From Leucobacter triazinivorans (lineage in GTDB: Bacteria > Actinomycetota > Actinomycetes > Actinomycetales > Microbacteriaceae), in NCBI RefSeq assembly GCF_004208635.1, contig NZ_CP035806.1:3348001-3412000 (forward strand): a DNA stretch of 64,000 nucleotides, read 5' to 3'. The notes beneath the pieces were generated by a model. It was not told the DNA's origin. It did not search any database and was given only the letters and a program-made list of their open reading frames with translations. The position numbers and the translations under genes are program-made. This document shows positions 51,784 to 61,460 of the stretch, one piece after another; the stretch's first letter is position 1, and every line of letters starts with the position of its first letter.

Positions 51784-53037
51784 ATGGTTCGGAACAAGCA
51801 CTTCAAGGCTCGTGTCCGTGAGCGCATGCAGAAGACGGGTGAGCGCTACACGGCGGCCCGCCGGCAGGTGCTGATGTCACTACCCGCACCGTCGGACGAA
51901 CGCGGTACGCTCCCCGGCTATCAGCGCGTGCCGGTCGGAGGGACCGCCTCGGCGGGTCAGTACGACGCGGCCCTGTGGCAGCGGGTGCTCGCGCAGGCGG
52001 GAGCGACGAACCCGGCGACCGGCGAGCTGTACACCACCGCCATGCTCGCGGGACTCGCCGGTGGGATCGGTTTCATGTTCGCCACCTTCGAGTATCGGGA
52101 GATCACCACGGCGACGGTCGTGCTCCACAGCCACCCCGAGCCCTACACCGAGCGGCTGCTCGATCGATCCGGAATCAGGCTCGAACGAACCGTCACCGCA
52201 AGCGCGAAGGCAGCGGCGGCGCAACTGGACGAGGCCATGGACGCGCAGCGCGTGCCGGTCGTGCGCGTCACGCACGGGGCGCTGCCCTGGATCTCGTCCG
52301 ACGCCCCCGAGCATCAGGATTCCATAGACGTCGCCGTTGTCGGACTCGATGGGGATTCCCTCCTGATCGACGGCGGCGGGTGGAGTCCCGGTGAGGACGC
52401 GGCTGAACCGTTGCATCGGGCGACCCGCGCCGAACTCGCCGCAGCGAGGAGCAGGCGCAGGTCGGACAAGCACTGGGCCGTGCGCGTGGCCGCGGACCCG
52501 GGGGGTCACGACACCCCTCGACTCGCCGCCAGTGCGCGCGCGTCGATCCTCGAGACCGCCGGCCGGATGCTCGGCACGCTTCCCCTGACCGGCGTGCCGG
52601 CGTCGTGGCTGCCGAAGTTCGGGATCCAGGGCATGCGCAGCTGGGCAGCGCTGTTGCGCGATGGGACGACGCGACGAGGGTGGCCCGCGCTGTTCTCGGA
52701 CGAGGAGCGCCTGCGAACGGGGTTCCAGCTGCTGCAGAGCATCGCGGGCGGAGCGAGATGGGGCGGAACCGGAGGGCAGCGCGGGCTCTACGCCGACTTC
52801 CTCTCGGATGCGGCCGCTCTGCCGGGTCTGGGTGTGCTGGAGGATGCGGCTCCTGCGTATCGATCGCTCGCACCGCTCTGGGATGAGCTCATCGACGCGC
52901 TCGATCCCGAGGCCGCGGTGGGCGACCGCATCACGTGGTTCGGCGGCATCGCCGACCGTCTGGACGCGCTTGCAGCGCTCGAGGAGCAGGCGGCGCGAAG
53001 GCTCGGCGCGATGGTGGGCTCCGCAGAGGCGTCGTGA
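51784..53037 (+). CDS. BtrH_N/DUF4872 domain protein
   Basis: 417 aa from ATG 51784 (GGAAGGA upstream). After a 28-residue basic segment (HFKARVRERMQKTGERYTAARR) seen in several unrelated actinobacterial proteins, the BtrH_N fold runs about residues 50-200: TAMLAGLAGGIGFMFATFEY, HSHPEPYTERLLDRSGIRLERT, and VPVVRVTHGALPWISSD. DUF4872 follows (about 240-415). BtrH transfers an acyl group from a carrier protein in butirosin synthesis, but no biosynthetic cluster is present here; function unknown. Confidence 0.75.
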   Translation: MVRNKHFKARVRERMQKTGERYTAARRQVLMSLPAPSDERGTLPGYQRVPVGGTASAGQYDAALWQRVLAQAGATNPATGELYTTAMLAGLAGGIGFMFATFEYREITTATVVLHSHPEPYTERLLDRSGIRLERTVTASAKAAAAQLDEAMDAQRVPVVRVTHGALPWISSDAPEHQDSIDVAVVGLDGDSLLIDGGGWSPGEDAAEPLHRATRAELAAARSRRRSDKHWAVRVAADPGGHDTPRLAASARASILETAGRMLGTLPLTGVPASWLPKFGIQGMRSWAALLRDGTTRRGWPALFSDEERLRTGFQLLQSIAGGARWGGTGGQRGLYADFLSDAAALPGLGVLEDAAPAYRSLAPLWDELIDALDPEAAVGDRITWFGGIADRLDALAALEEQAARRLGAMVGSAEAS

Positions 53038-53103
53038 ACCGTTCGCGAGCGCTGGGCAGCCCGCCTGCCGGCGGCGGAGTGTGCGCCGCGCGGTGCGTCG
53101 TCT

Positions 53104-53706
53104 CTACGCCGTTTCCGCCCACCACAGCGCGGTCTCGCCGTAGCGCTTCTCGCGCAGCCGGGCGAGGCCCGCGGGCCAGGCAGGTTCGGGGGAGCGGCTG
53201 CTGCGCTCCACGAGCACGGCGGCGTCGGGCGCGAGCAGCGGCACGAGCGCGCTGAGGTTGGCTGCGAGCTCGGCCTCCCCGAGATCGTAGGGAGGATCGA
53301 GCAGCACGGCGTCCCACCGCTGGTCGGAGCCTCCGGACTCGGCGCCCGCGTCGTCGAGGTAGCTCTGCACCGACCGCCGAACGACCTCGATGCGGGGCGC
53401 AGGCCCCGCAGCGGTTCCGGCGCGATCGAACGCGCCGAGTACCGTGCGCGCGTTGCGTCCGGCGACCTGCGCTGCGGCGGGGTGCTTCTCCACGAGCACG
53501 ACCTCCGCAGCACCGCGGCTCGCCGCTTCGAGCCCCAATGCTCCCGATCCCGCGTAGAGGTCGAGCAGCCGGCAGCCCCGGATGAGGCCCCAGGACTCCA
53601 GAGCCGAAAAGATCGCCTCGCGCACGCGGTCGCTCGTGGGGCGCGTTCCCGACTTCGGCACCTCGAGGCGCAGGGATCCGGCGATCCCGGAGATTACTCT
53701 GGTCAC
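53104..53706 (-). CDS. rsmD: 16S rRNA (guanine966-N2)-methyltransferase
   Basis: 200 aa. SAM fold with LLDLYAGSGALGLEAASRGAAEVVLVEK and the N6/N2 methylase motif LLDPPYDL. N-terminal RVISGIAGSLRLEVPKSGTRPTSDRVREAIFS is the RsmD signature. GTG 53706 is six bases after TACCCT (53718-53713, minus), so leaderless, back-to-back with recG. Usually next to coaD; an ABC/two-component block separates them here. Confidence 0.95.
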   Translation of the reverse strand: MTRVISGIAGSLRLEVPKSGTRPTSDRVREAIFSALESWGLIRGCRLLDLYAGSGALGLEAASRGAAEVVLVEKHPAAAQVAGRNARTVLGAFDRAGTAAGPAPRIEVVRRSVQSYLDDAGAESGGSDQRWDAVLLDPPYDLGEAELAANLSALVPLLAPDAAVLVERSSRSPEPAWPAGLARLREKRYGETALWWAETA

Positions 53707-53823
53707 CCCACGAGGGTAGCGCGCCCGGGCGCCTGCAGCGCGCGCACCCGCGCGTGCCCGAGCGCACGCGCGCCTACCGGTACGCGTGCGCGGGGCGTCG
53801 GGGGCCGCCGCTACGCTGGAGGC

Positions 53824-56019
53824 ATGACCCGTGCCACCCTCGACACCCCCCTCGACGGGGTCGTGGGCGCGCGCACGGCGAAGCCGCTCGATCGGGCGTT
53901 CGGCCTGCGCACGGTCGGCGACCTGCTGCTCCACTTCCCGCGCCGCTACTCCCGCCGGGGTGAGCTGACGCCGCTGCGCGGCCTGCCGCTGGGCGAGCAG
54001 ATCACGGTGGTCGCGCAGGTGCTCGATGTGCGCGAGCGCCGCATGCAGCGCCGCAACGGCAGCCTGCTCGAGGCGCGGATCACCGACGGCACGGGCACGC
54101 TCACGCTCACGTTCTTCAACCAGCAGTGGCGCGTGCGCGACCTCGTGGCGGGGCGGCGGGGCATCTTCGCGGGCAAGGTGAGCGAGTACCGCGGGCAACT
54201 GCAACTGCAGCATCCCGAGTACGAGCTGTTCGAGCACCGCGACGAGGCGCCGGGCGGGGAGCAGCTCGACGAGGCCGCGGCGAAGGCCTGGGCCGAGACC
54301 CCCGTGCCCATCTACCCGGCTACGGCGCAGCTGCCGAGCTGGACGCTGCAGCGCGCCGTCGAGCTCGCCCTCGATGCGCTCGGACCGGTGGACGACCCGC
54401 TGCCCCCGACGCTGCGCGAGGCCGAGAACGTCGTCGAGCTCGGTCGCGCCCTCGAGCTGATCCACCGCCCGCAGCGCGATGCGGACTGGCGCTCGGCGCG
54501 GCACAGCATGCTCTTCCGCGAGGCGTTCGAGCTGCAGCTCGCGCTGCTCGACCGGCGGCGGCGCGCCGGCCTCGAGGCGAGCACGCCGCGCCCGCTCGTC
54601 TCAGGCGATGCTGCGGCGCGCAGCCCGCTCGCCCGATTCGACGCGGCACTGCCGTTCGAGCTCACGGGCGACCAGCGACGCGCGGGCGAGACCATCGCGG
54701 AGGAGCTCGCGGCGCCGCATCCGATGCACCGGTTGCTGCAGGGCGAGGTGGGATCGGGCAAGACCCTCGTGGCGCTCCGGGCCATGCTGCAGGTGGCCGG
54801 CACGGGCGGCCAGAGCGCTCTGCTCGCTCCCACGGAGGTGCTGGCCGCGCAGCACTTCCGCTCCATCACGGAGGCGCTGGGCTCCGAACTCGCCGCCGAG
54901 CTGAATCCGGTGCTGCTGACCGGTCGCATGCCCGCGGGCGAGCGCAAGCGCGCCCTGCTCTCGCTCGCCTCGGGCACGGCTCGAATCGCGGTCGGCACCC
55001 ACGCGCTCCTCGGCGAGGGGGTCGCGTTCTACGATCTGGGCTGCATCGTGGTCGACGAGCAGCACCGCTTCGGTGTCGAGCAGCGCGAGGCGCTGCGCCG
55101 CAAGGGCAGCCAGCCGCACGTGCTCGCCATGACCGCCACCCCCATCCCGCGAACGGTCGCGCTCACCGCATTCGGCGACCTCGAGGTGCTCACGATCCGG
55201 GAGCTGCCGCGCGGTCGGCAGGGCATCGAGACGTTCACGGTGCCCGAGCTCGAGATGCCGGGGCGAGCCGCCCGCGTCTGGGCCCGCGCGGCCGAGGACA
55301 TCGCAGCGGGTCGGCAGGTCTACGTCGTCTGCCCCGCGATCTCGGCCGGCAACGCCGATCCCGAGTTGGAGGAGGATCCCGAGGGCCCGGAGGTCGCAGG
55401 CCGGCCGCTCGCCAATGTCGAGGACACGGTCGCGGAGCTGCGGCGGCGCCCCGAGTTCGCCGAGGTGGAGATCGCGGGGCTCGACGGCGGGATGAGCTCG
55501 GCGGACAAGGACCGTGTGATGCGGGCGTTCGCGGCGGGCGAGATCGGGATCCTCGTCGCCACGACCGTCATCGAGGTCGGCGTGAACGTGCCCAACGCCT
55601 CGATCATGATCGTGCGCGACGCCGACCGCTTCGGCATCTCGCAGCTGCACCAGCTGCGCGGACGCGTGGGCCGGGGCGCGCACGCCGGCCTCTGCCTGCT
55701 CATGACCACCGCCGAGCAGGGCACGGTCGCCCGCGAGCGCATCGAGTCGGTCGCGAGCACCTCGGACGGCTTCGCGCTGGCCGAGATCGACCTCGAGCTG
55801 CGCCGCGAGGGAGACATCCTCGGCACCGCCCAGTCCGGGGGTCGCTCGACCCTGCGCCTGCTGCGAGTGGCCGAGCACGGCGAGCTCATCATCCGCGCGC
55901 GGGAGCTCGCGGCCGAGATGCTCGCGCGGGATCCGGAACTACGCGACGCGCCGGGGCTGGCTGCGCTCATCGCCCGCGAGCACGAGGCCGGCCACCTCGA
56001 CAACCTCGCCAAGTCCTGA
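53824..56019 (+). CDS. recG: ATP-dependent DNA helicase RecG
   Basis: 731 aa; remodels stalled forks and Holliday junctions. N-terminal wedge domain FGLRTVGDLLLHFPRRYSRR with OB fold, then helicase motifs: LQGEVGSGKTLVALRAML (Walker A), VVDEQHRFGVEQR (DEQH in place of DEAH), MTATPIPRTVALTAFGDL, ATTVIEVGVNVPNAS and QLRGRVGRG. Six bases separate TACGCT (53812-53817) from ATG 53824, so leaderless. Normal length. Confidence 0.96.
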   Translation: MTRATLDTPLDGVVGARTAKPLDRAFGLRTVGDLLLHFPRRYSRRGELTPLRGLPLGEQITVVAQVLDVRERRMQRRNGSLLEARITDGTGTLTLTFFNQQWRVRDLVAGRRGIFAGKVSEYRGQLQLQHPEYELFEHRDEAPGGEQLDEAAAKAWAETPVPIYPATAQLPSWTLQRAVELALDALGPVDDPLPPTLREAENVVELGRALELIHRPQRDADWRSARHSMLFREAFELQLALLDRRRRAGLEASTPRPLVSGDAAARSPLARFDAALPFELTGDQRRAGETIAEELAAPHPMHRLLQGEVGSGKTLVALRAMLQVAGTGGQSALLAPTEVLAAQHFRSITEALGSELAAELNPVLLTGRMPAGERKRALLSLASGTARIAVGTHALLGEGVAFYDLGCIVVDEQHRFGVEQREALRRKGSQPHVLAMTATPIPRTVALTAFGDLEVLTIRELPRGRQGIETFTVPELEMPGRAARVWARAAEDIAAGRQVYVVCPAISAGNADPELEEDPEGPEVAGRPLANVEDTVAELRRRPEFAEVEIAGLDGGMSSADKDRVMRAFAAGEIGILVATTVIEVGVNVPNASIMIVRDADRFGISQLHQLRGRVGRGAHAGLCLLMTTAEQGTVARERIESVASTSDGFALAEIDLELRREGDILGTAQSGGRSTLRLLRVAEHGELIIRARELAAEMLARDPELRDAPGLAALIAREHEAGHLDNLAKS

Positions 56020-56042
56020 CCGGAGCGATCCTCGGCGCGCAC

Positions 56043-56056
56043 GGTACCCAGGTACC
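56043..56056. promoter_or_regulatory. double GGTACC site upstream of the ABC operon
   Basis: GGTACC-CA-GGTACC, 100 bases before the ATPase gene and after recG. Possible binding site for the response regulator encoded downstream. Confidence 0.35.
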
Positions 56057-56155
56057 ACTCCGAACGGGACCCGAGGGGGATCCGCCGGCCGCCCTCCCGC
56101 TCCTAGCGTGGAAGCATCGCCGAAACCCGGCGAGTGCGAACGCGAGGAGAGACCC

Positions 56156-57061
56156 ATGATCGAGGCACGCGGCCTGAGCAAGCGCTACGGACAGAAGGTG
56201 GCGGTCGACGACCTCAGCTTCACCATCCGGCCCGGTCAGGTCACCGGATTCCTCGGCCCGAACGGCGCCGGCAAGTCGACCACGATGCGCCTCACCGTGG
56301 GCCTCGACCGCCCGAGTGCCGGAACGGTGACGGTGAACGGCCACCGCTACCGCGACGCCGCGGCGCCGCTGTCCGAGGTCGGCGCGCTGCTCGACGCGAA
56401 GGGCGTGCACCCCGGGCGCAGCGCTCGCAGTCACCTGAGCGCGCTTGCCGCGACGCACGGGATCTCCGACCGCCGAGTGCACGAGGTGCTCGAGCAGACC
56501 GGTCTCGCGGCGGTCGCGAACAAGCGCGTGGGCGGGTTCTCACTGGGCATGGGGCAGCGGCTCGGGATCGCGGCGGCGCTCCTCGGCGATCCGCAGGTGC
56601 TCATCCTCGACGAGCCGGTCAACGGCCTCGACCCGGACGGCGTGCTCTGGGTGCGCCGCCTGCTGCGCCACCTGGCGGGAGAGGGCCGCACGGTGCTGCT
56701 CTCGAGCCACCTGATGAGCGAGATGGCCCAGACGGCCGATCACGTGATCGTGCTGGGCAGGGGCCGCGTGGTGGCCGACGCGCCGATCGCCGAGATCCTC
56801 ACCCGCGGCGGTGCGGAGCGGGTCGCGGTGCGCAGCCCGGAGGCCGCGCGCCTCGCCGCGGCGCTCCTGGACGCTGACGGCGTCGAGCTCGAGCCCGAGG
56901 GCGATGAGCGCTTCACCGCGAGCGGCCTCTCCGCCGCCGAGATCGGCCGGGTCGCGGCGCGGCTCGGCGTCGAGCTGCACGAACTCAGCCCGGTCGCCTC
57001 GAGCCTGGAAGACGCCTACCTGGCCCTCACCCGCGAGCAGGTCGAATACCAGGCCGCCTGA
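56156..57061 (+). CDS. ABC transporter ATP-binding protein
   Basis: 301 aa, DrrA/BcrA-like. LGPNGAGKSTTMRL (Walker A), SLGMGQRLGIAAALLGDPQVLILDEPVNGLDPDG (signature slightly altered to LGMGQ, then Walker B) and LLSSHLMSEMAQTADHVIVLG. A C-terminal 70-residue domain is typical of the type. GAGGAG before ATG. Runs an exporter with the permease that follows, and is linked to a two-component system, the usual setting for response to lipid-II-binding or cell-wall-active compounds. Confidence 0.9.
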   Translation: MIEARGLSKRYGQKVAVDDLSFTIRPGQVTGFLGPNGAGKSTTMRLTVGLDRPSAGTVTVNGHRYRDAAAPLSEVGALLDAKGVHPGRSARSHLSALAATHGISDRRVHEVLEQTGLAAVANKRVGGFSLGMGQRLGIAAALLGDPQVLILDEPVNGLDPDGVLWVRRLLRHLAGEGRTVLLSSHLMSEMAQTADHVIVLGRGRVVADAPIAEILTRGGAERVAVRSPEAARLAAALLDADGVELEPEGDERFTASGLSAAEIGRVAARLGVELHELSPVASSLEDAYLALTREQVEYQAA

Positions 57062-57105
57062 CTCGCGCCCCGCACCGAACCGAATCCTCAGCAAAGGAAC
57101 GCACC

Positions 57106-58047
57106 ATGAACTCCACCATCATCATCGACGCGAGCCGCGCACCCGAACCCGAGACGCCGACGAACTCACGGCCCTCGGCCCGCGAAGCGCGTTCCGCTCC
57201 GCGCCCTCGCCTGAGCTTCGCGGGCGTGGTCCGCTCGGAGCGGATCAAGCTCACCTCGCTGCGCAGCATCAGGCTCACGCTGCTCATCACCGTGCTGTTC
57301 GGCCTGGGCCTGAGCGCGATGATCGCGCTGCTCTGGAGCCGGGACATCGGCGGCGCGGGCGCCATGGTCAGCTCAGATCCCGCCGGGCTCCAGACCTACC
57401 TGCTCATCGTCTCGACCTTCACCGCGCCCTTCCTGGCGCTCGTCTTCGGCGTGCTCGGCGTGTTCGCCATCTCGAGCGAGTACTCGAGCGGCATGATCCT
57501 CTCGACGCTCACCGCGGTGCCGCGCCGCTCGCCCGTGTTCGCCGCGAAGGCGCTGGTGACGGCCTCGATCGCCGCGATCACGGCGCTGCTCCTGGTGCTC
57601 GGGGGCCTCGGGATCGCCGTGGCCTTCCTGCCCGAGGCGGCGGGGGAGATCGCGTCGACGGCCGTGATCTCCGGTGCGCTCGGCACGGTCGCCTATCTCG
57701 TGCTCATCGCCCTGCTCGCCTTCGGGATCGCGGGCCTGCTGCGTTCGACCGCCGGCGGCATCGCGGTGGTCGCGGGCCTCACCTTCGTGCTCCCGATCGC
57801 GTTCCAGCTGCTGATGCTCACCGGGTGGGAGTGGGTGCCGACCGTCTCGGCCTATCTGCCGGCCGAGCTCGGCAGCACCCTCTCGCAGGGCATCGCCGAG
57901 TCCGTGCCCGCCGAGGTCGCCGCGATCGAGGGCGGCGGCGGTGCGGCCGGCCCGGGATACTGGGTGGCGCTCGCCTCGATGGTCGGCTGGGCGGCGATCG
58001 CCGCGGTCCCCGCAGCCCTCGCGTTCCAGCGGCGCGACGCCCGCTGA
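57106..58047 (+). CDS. ABC-2 type transporter permease
   Basis: 313 aa with six membrane helices after a 40-residue soluble N-terminus rich in Pro, Ser and Arg. SERIKLTSLRSIRLTLLITVLFG and AISSEYSSGMILSTLTAVPRRSPVFAAKALV are the standard ABC-2 permease segments. The loop GIAESVPAEVAAIEGGGGAAG is outside. AAAGGA before ATG 57106. Partner of the ATPase 44 bases upstream. Confidence 0.88.
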   Translation: MNSTIIIDASRAPEPETPTNSRPSAREARSAPRPRLSFAGVVRSERIKLTSLRSIRLTLLITVLFGLGLSAMIALLWSRDIGGAGAMVSSDPAGLQTYLLIVSTFTAPFLALVFGVLGVFAISSEYSSGMILSTLTAVPRRSPVFAAKALVTASIAAITALLLVLGGLGIAVAFLPEAAGEIASTAVISGALGTVAYLVLIALLAFGIAGLLRSTAGGIAVVAGLTFVLPIAFQLLMLTGWEWVPTVSAYLPAELGSTLSQGIAESVPAEVAAIEGGGGAAGPGYWVALASMVGWAAIAAVPAALAFQRRDAR

Positions 58048-58075
58048 GGCGGCCCCCCGAGGATAGGCTGAAAGG

Positions 58076-59464
58076 GTGACCCAGCAGCCGAACGAGGGGG
58101 AGGTGCGCCTCCCGCGCCCGCCGGGGGTCCTCCGGCGGGCGCTCGCCGCGCATCCGCTCGCGGTCGACGTCTTCATCGTCGTCTGGTTCTTCCTCGGCTG
58201 CCTGCTCGGGCTGTTCCTCGATGTCGTGGGCGCCGCGGCTCCGCTCGACGGCAACGGCCCGTGGTTCGCGGTGCCCTTCTCGCTCGAATGGCCGGTGTGG
58301 CCGCTCACGCTGCTGCGCATCCTCGCGGTCGCCGCCGCGCTACTCTTCCGGCGCCGCTTCCCCCTCGCGGGGCTCGTCGTCACGGCGCTCGCGACGCTCG
58401 GAGAGCAGAGCGCTGTGGGCCTCGCCACGGGAATCGCGCTGCTGTTCATGCTCTACGCGGTGCCCGTCTACCGCAGCGTCGCGGCGGGGTGGCTGGGATT
58501 CGGGATCGCGTTGACCGCGAGTCTCGCGAGCTCCGGAGCGGCATCGCTCGTGGGCGGGGCGGGCGTCGGCGACGCGGCTCCGGGGAGCGTCGTGTTCGCC
58601 GAGACCGGCCGTGCTGCGAGCGTGGGCGAGTTCGTCGGGATGAGCATCATGACGGCGATCTGGTATCTCGCGATCGTGATGCTGGGCATCAACCTGGGGA
58701 ATCGGCGCCGGTACCTGCAGGCGATCATCGATCGGGCGCACCAGCTCGCGCGGGAGCGGGACCAGCTGGCTCGGCTGGCCGTGGCTGAGGAGCGCTCCCG
58801 CATCGCGCGGGAGATGCACGACATCGTCGCCCACTCCGTCTCGGTGATGATCGCCCTCTCGGAGGGTGCGGCCCGCGTGACGTCGGTGGCGCCGGACGAG
58901 GCCGCGGACGCGATGCGGCGCAGCGCCGAGGCGGGGCGCACGGCGCTCGCCGAGATGCGGCGCCTGCTGGGCGCACTCGACGCGCCCGAGGGGCAGGCAG
59001 AACTCGTGCCGCAGCCGGGCGTGCACGACCTGCCCGAGCTGGTGCGCGGCTTCGTCGACGCGGGGGTGGCGGTGTCGCTCGAGGTCTCGGGCGAGGCGAG
59101 CGGCGACCGCGGACAGGATCTGGCCGTGTACCGGGTGGTGCAGGAGGGGCTCACGAACGTGCTCCGGTACGCGGGTACGGGTGCCAGGGCGAAGGTCGCG
59201 GTGCTGCGCCACCCCGATCGCACGATCGTGCAGGTGCGCGACTACGGCAGTCCGCCGGGGGCGCCCGCGCCCGTCTCGGGTGTCGGCTCCGGCCGGGGGC
59301 TCGCGGGTCTCGCCGAGCGGGCGCGGGTGTTCGGCGGCAGGATCGAGTCGGGGCCCGTGCCCGCGTCCTCCGGCGGGGGCTGGCGGCTGTGGGCTGTGCT
59401 GCCCGTGAGCGCCGACGCGCGTGAGATGAACGACGCCAAGACAGAGAGCGAGGATCGCCGATGA
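58076..59464 (+). CDS. NarL-type sensor histidine kinase
   Basis: 462 aa. Five membrane helices (residues about 30-210) with no large external sensor domain, then HisKA_3 with phospho-acceptor His248 in EERSRIAREMHDIVAHSVSVM and a HATPase_c domain (VVQEGLTNVLRYA; GSGRGLAGLAERARVFGG). Intramembrane-sensing kinases of this kind often detect cell-envelope agents through the partner ABC transporter. GTG 58076 is six bases after TAGGCT (58064-58069), so it can be transcribed on its own. ATGA overlap with the regulator. Confidence 0.9.
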   Translation: MTQQPNEGEVRLPRPPGVLRRALAAHPLAVDVFIVVWFFLGCLLGLFLDVVGAAAPLDGNGPWFAVPFSLEWPVWPLTLLRILAVAAALLFRRRFPLAGLVVTALATLGEQSAVGLATGIALLFMLYAVPVYRSVAAGWLGFGIALTASLASSGAASLVGGAGVGDAAPGSVVFAETGRAASVGEFVGMSIMTAIWYLAIVMLGINLGNRRRYLQAIIDRAHQLARERDQLARLAVAEERSRIAREMHDIVAHSVSVMIALSEGAARVTSVAPDEAADAMRRSAEAGRTALAEMRRLLGALDAPEGQAELVPQPGVHDLPELVRGFVDAGVAVSLEVSGEASGDRGQDLAVYRVVQEGLTNVLRYAGTGARAKVAVLRHPDRTIVQVRDYGSPPGAPAPVSGVGSGRGLAGLAERARVFGGRIESGPVPASSGGGWRLWAVLPVSADAREMNDAKTESEDRR

Positions 59465-60153
59465 GCGATGAGCAGATCAGAGTGATGCTGGTCGACGACC
59501 AGGAGCTGATCCGCACCGGTTTCCGGCTGGTGCTGCTGGGTGAGCCGGGTATCGACGTGGTGGCCGAGGCTGCGGACGGCGAGGCCGCGCTGGCGCAGCT
59601 CGCCCGTCTGCGCGACGCGGGATCCGGATGCGACATCGTGCTCATGGACGTGCGCATGCCCGGGATGAACGGGATCGATGCCACGGCGGGCATCGTGGCC
59701 GCGTACCCCGAGACCCGGGTCGTGGTGCTGACCACGTTCGATCTCGACGAGTACGCCACCGGTGCCATCCGGGCGGGAGCGAGCGGGTTTCTGCTCAAGG
59801 ACGCGCGGCCGACGGAGCTCGTCGACGCGATCCGGCGCGTGGCCGCGGGCGACGCCACTATGGCGCCGAGCGTGACGAAGCGGCTGCTCGAGCAGATCAA
59901 GGCCGGGGGAGCGCCGGGCATCGGACCCGCCGCCGGGGCCGATCCCTCGCCGCACGAGGAGCTGGGCGTGCTCACGGAGCGCGAGCTCGATGTGCTGCGT
60001 CTCATCGCGGAGGGCAAGAACAACGCCGAGATCAGCGCCGGCCTCTTCCTCTCCGAGTCGACGGTCAAGACGCACGTGGGGCGCGTCCTGGCCAAGCTGC
60101 AGCTGCGCGACCGTGTACACGCGGTGATCTTCGCCAAGCAGCACGGCCTGTAG
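59461..60153 (+). CDS. NarL/LuxR-type response regulator
   Basis: 230 aa. Receiver domain with acidic pair VDDQE and phospho-acceptor Asp63 in [11 protein letters not shown], then a GerE-type HTH ([45 protein letters not shown]). The linker (about residues 140-165) is Gly/Pro-rich. Cognate of the kinase with which it overlaps; likely target is the ABC operon. Its stop TAG doubles as the start of the coaD -10 box. Confidence 0.92.
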   Translation: MSDEQIRVMLVDDQELIRTGFRLVLLGEPGIDVVAEAADGEAALAQLARLRDAGSGCDIVLMDVRMPGMNGIDATAGIVAAYPETRVVVLTTFDLDEYATGAIRAGASGFLLKDARPTELVDAIRRVAAGDATMAPSVTKRLLEQIKAGGAPGIGPAAGADPSPHEELGVLTERELDVLRLIAEGKNNAEISAGLFLSESTVKTHVGRVLAKLQLRDRVHAVIFAKQHGL

Positions 60154-60163
60154 GCTAGAACGC

Positions 60164-60658
60164 ATGAGCAAGATCGCCGTCGTTCCCGGGTCCTTCGACC
60201 CGGTCACCCTGGGGCACCTCGACGTCATCCGTCGCGCGGCGGCGGTGTTCGACGAGGTCCATGTTCTCGTCGTGCACAATCCGGGCAAGGATGCGATGCT
60301 CCCGATCAGCGAGCGCGTCGGACTGATCCAGAAGTCGCTCGACGAGGATCCCGAGATGCCCGGCAACATCCTCGTCGCCTCGTGGTCGGTCGGCCTGCTG
60401 GTCGACTACTGCACGGAGGTGGGCGCGTCGGTGCTCGTCAAGGGCATTCGCTCGCAGATCGACGTCGCCTACGAGACGCCCATGGTGCTCATGAATCGCA
60501 GCCTCGCAGGTGTCGAGACGGTGTTCATGCTGCCGGATCCGGGGCACGCCCACGTGTCGAGCACCCTCGTGCGGCAGGTGGCCTCGCTCGGCGGCGATGT
60601 GAGCCCGTACGTGCCGCCCGCCGTCGGCCGATTCCTCGACAAGACGAGGCCCGTCTGA
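60164..60658 (+). CDS. coaD: phosphopantetheine adenylyltransferase
   Basis: 164 aa; fourth step of coenzyme A synthesis. Nucleotidyltransferase motif [21 protein letters not shown] (with the GHxD-type His), [30 protein letters not shown] and the second site [23 protein letters not shown]. Leaderless promoter TAGGCT (60151-60156) seven bases upstream. Stop overlaps the next start. Confidence 0.96.
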   Translation: MSKIAVVPGSFDPVTLGHLDVIRRAAAVFDEVHVLVVHNPGKDAMLPISERVGLIQKSLDEDPEMPGNILVASWSVGLLVDYCTEVGASVLVKGIRSQIDVAYETPMVLMNRSLAGVETVFMLPDPGHAHVSSTLVRQVASLGGDVSPYVPPAVGRFLDKTRPV

Positions 60659-61242
60659 TGCCGGAGATGCGAGCATTCCGGGAGAGCGTGCGGGATCTGC
60701 TGCATCGCCCGGGCGAGATGCGGGAGCGTTCGCACGAGGTGCCGGCGCCCGAGAAGCTCGGCGAGGGCCTCGCGTGGGTTCCGGAGGGCGAGCCGCTCAG
60801 TCTCGATGTGCGCCTCGAATCGGTGCACGAGGGGATCCTGGTCACCGCAGATGTGCGCACCACCGTGCACGCGGAGTGCGGGCGGTGCCTGACGGTCTTC
60901 ACCACGCCGTTTCAAGTCGAGTTTCAGGAGCTTTTCGCGTATACTCCTACGGAGGCCGACGAGTACGGGGTTCACGGTGATCACGTGGATCTTGAACCCC
61001 CGCTCCGAGACGCGGTAGTGCTTGCACTACCGTTTCAGCCTGTGTGTCGCCCGGACTGTCCGGGGCTCGATCCCGAGTCCGGTGAGCTGCGCGAGGCCGA
61101 GGCTGCGGTGCAGCCCGACGTGGAGATCGATCCGCGATGGGCGGCGCTGGCCGGTTTCGAGGCGAGCAGCGCCGAGAATGCTCCGGTAGAGGCTGACGAA
61201 GAATCCGACTCGGGTGAGACTCCCGGGTCCGCAAGCAAGTAG
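60658..61242 (+). CDS. DUF177/YceD family protein
   Basis: 194 aa. YceD proteins are encoded before rpmF and are tied to 23S rRNA accumulation and ribosome assembly. Two cysteine pairs suggest a bound metal: ECGRCLTVF and [22 protein letters not shown] and IDLEPLLRDAV-type block (here [21 protein letters not shown]) are the family core. The C-terminus is acidic and low-complexity. ATG 60658 overlaps the coaD stop (TGATG). Confidence 0.9.
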   Translation: MPEMRAFRESVRDLLHRPGEMRERSHEVPAPEKLGEGLAWVPEGEPLSLDVRLESVHEGILVTADVRTTVHAECGRCLTVFTTPFQVEFQELFAYTPTEADEYGVHGDHVDLEPPLRDAVVLALPFQPVCRPDCPGLDPESGELREAEAAVQPDVEIDPRWAALAGFEASSAENAPVEADEESDSGETPGSASK

Positions 61243-61255
61243 GAAAGAGAGCATC

Positions 61256-61459
61256 ATGGCTGTTCCCAAGCGCAAGATGTCGCGTTCGAACACCCGTCAC
61301 CGTCGTTCGGCGTGGAAGGCCGAGGCCCCCAAGCTGGTGAAGACCGTCGAGAACGGCCGCACCGTCTACAGCCTCCCGCACCGCGCCCGCGTGGTCGAGG
61401 ACTCGCAGGGCAACGCCCTGTTCCTCGAGTACAAGGGCCGCAAGGTCGCCGACGCGTAA
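61256..61459 (+). CDS. rpmF: 50S ribosomal protein L32
   Basis: 67 aa with the usual [21 protein letters not shown] start. The zinc-binding cysteines of C+ L32 are absent, so this is the zinc-free form; a zinc-containing paralog may exist elsewhere. AGGAAAGAGAG before ATG 61256. Between DUF177 and rnc as in most bacteria. Confidence 0.96.
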   Translation: MAVPKRKMSRSNTRHRRSAWKAEAPKLVKTVENGRTVYSLPHRARVVEDSQGNALFLEYKGRKVADA

Positions 61460-61460
61460 G

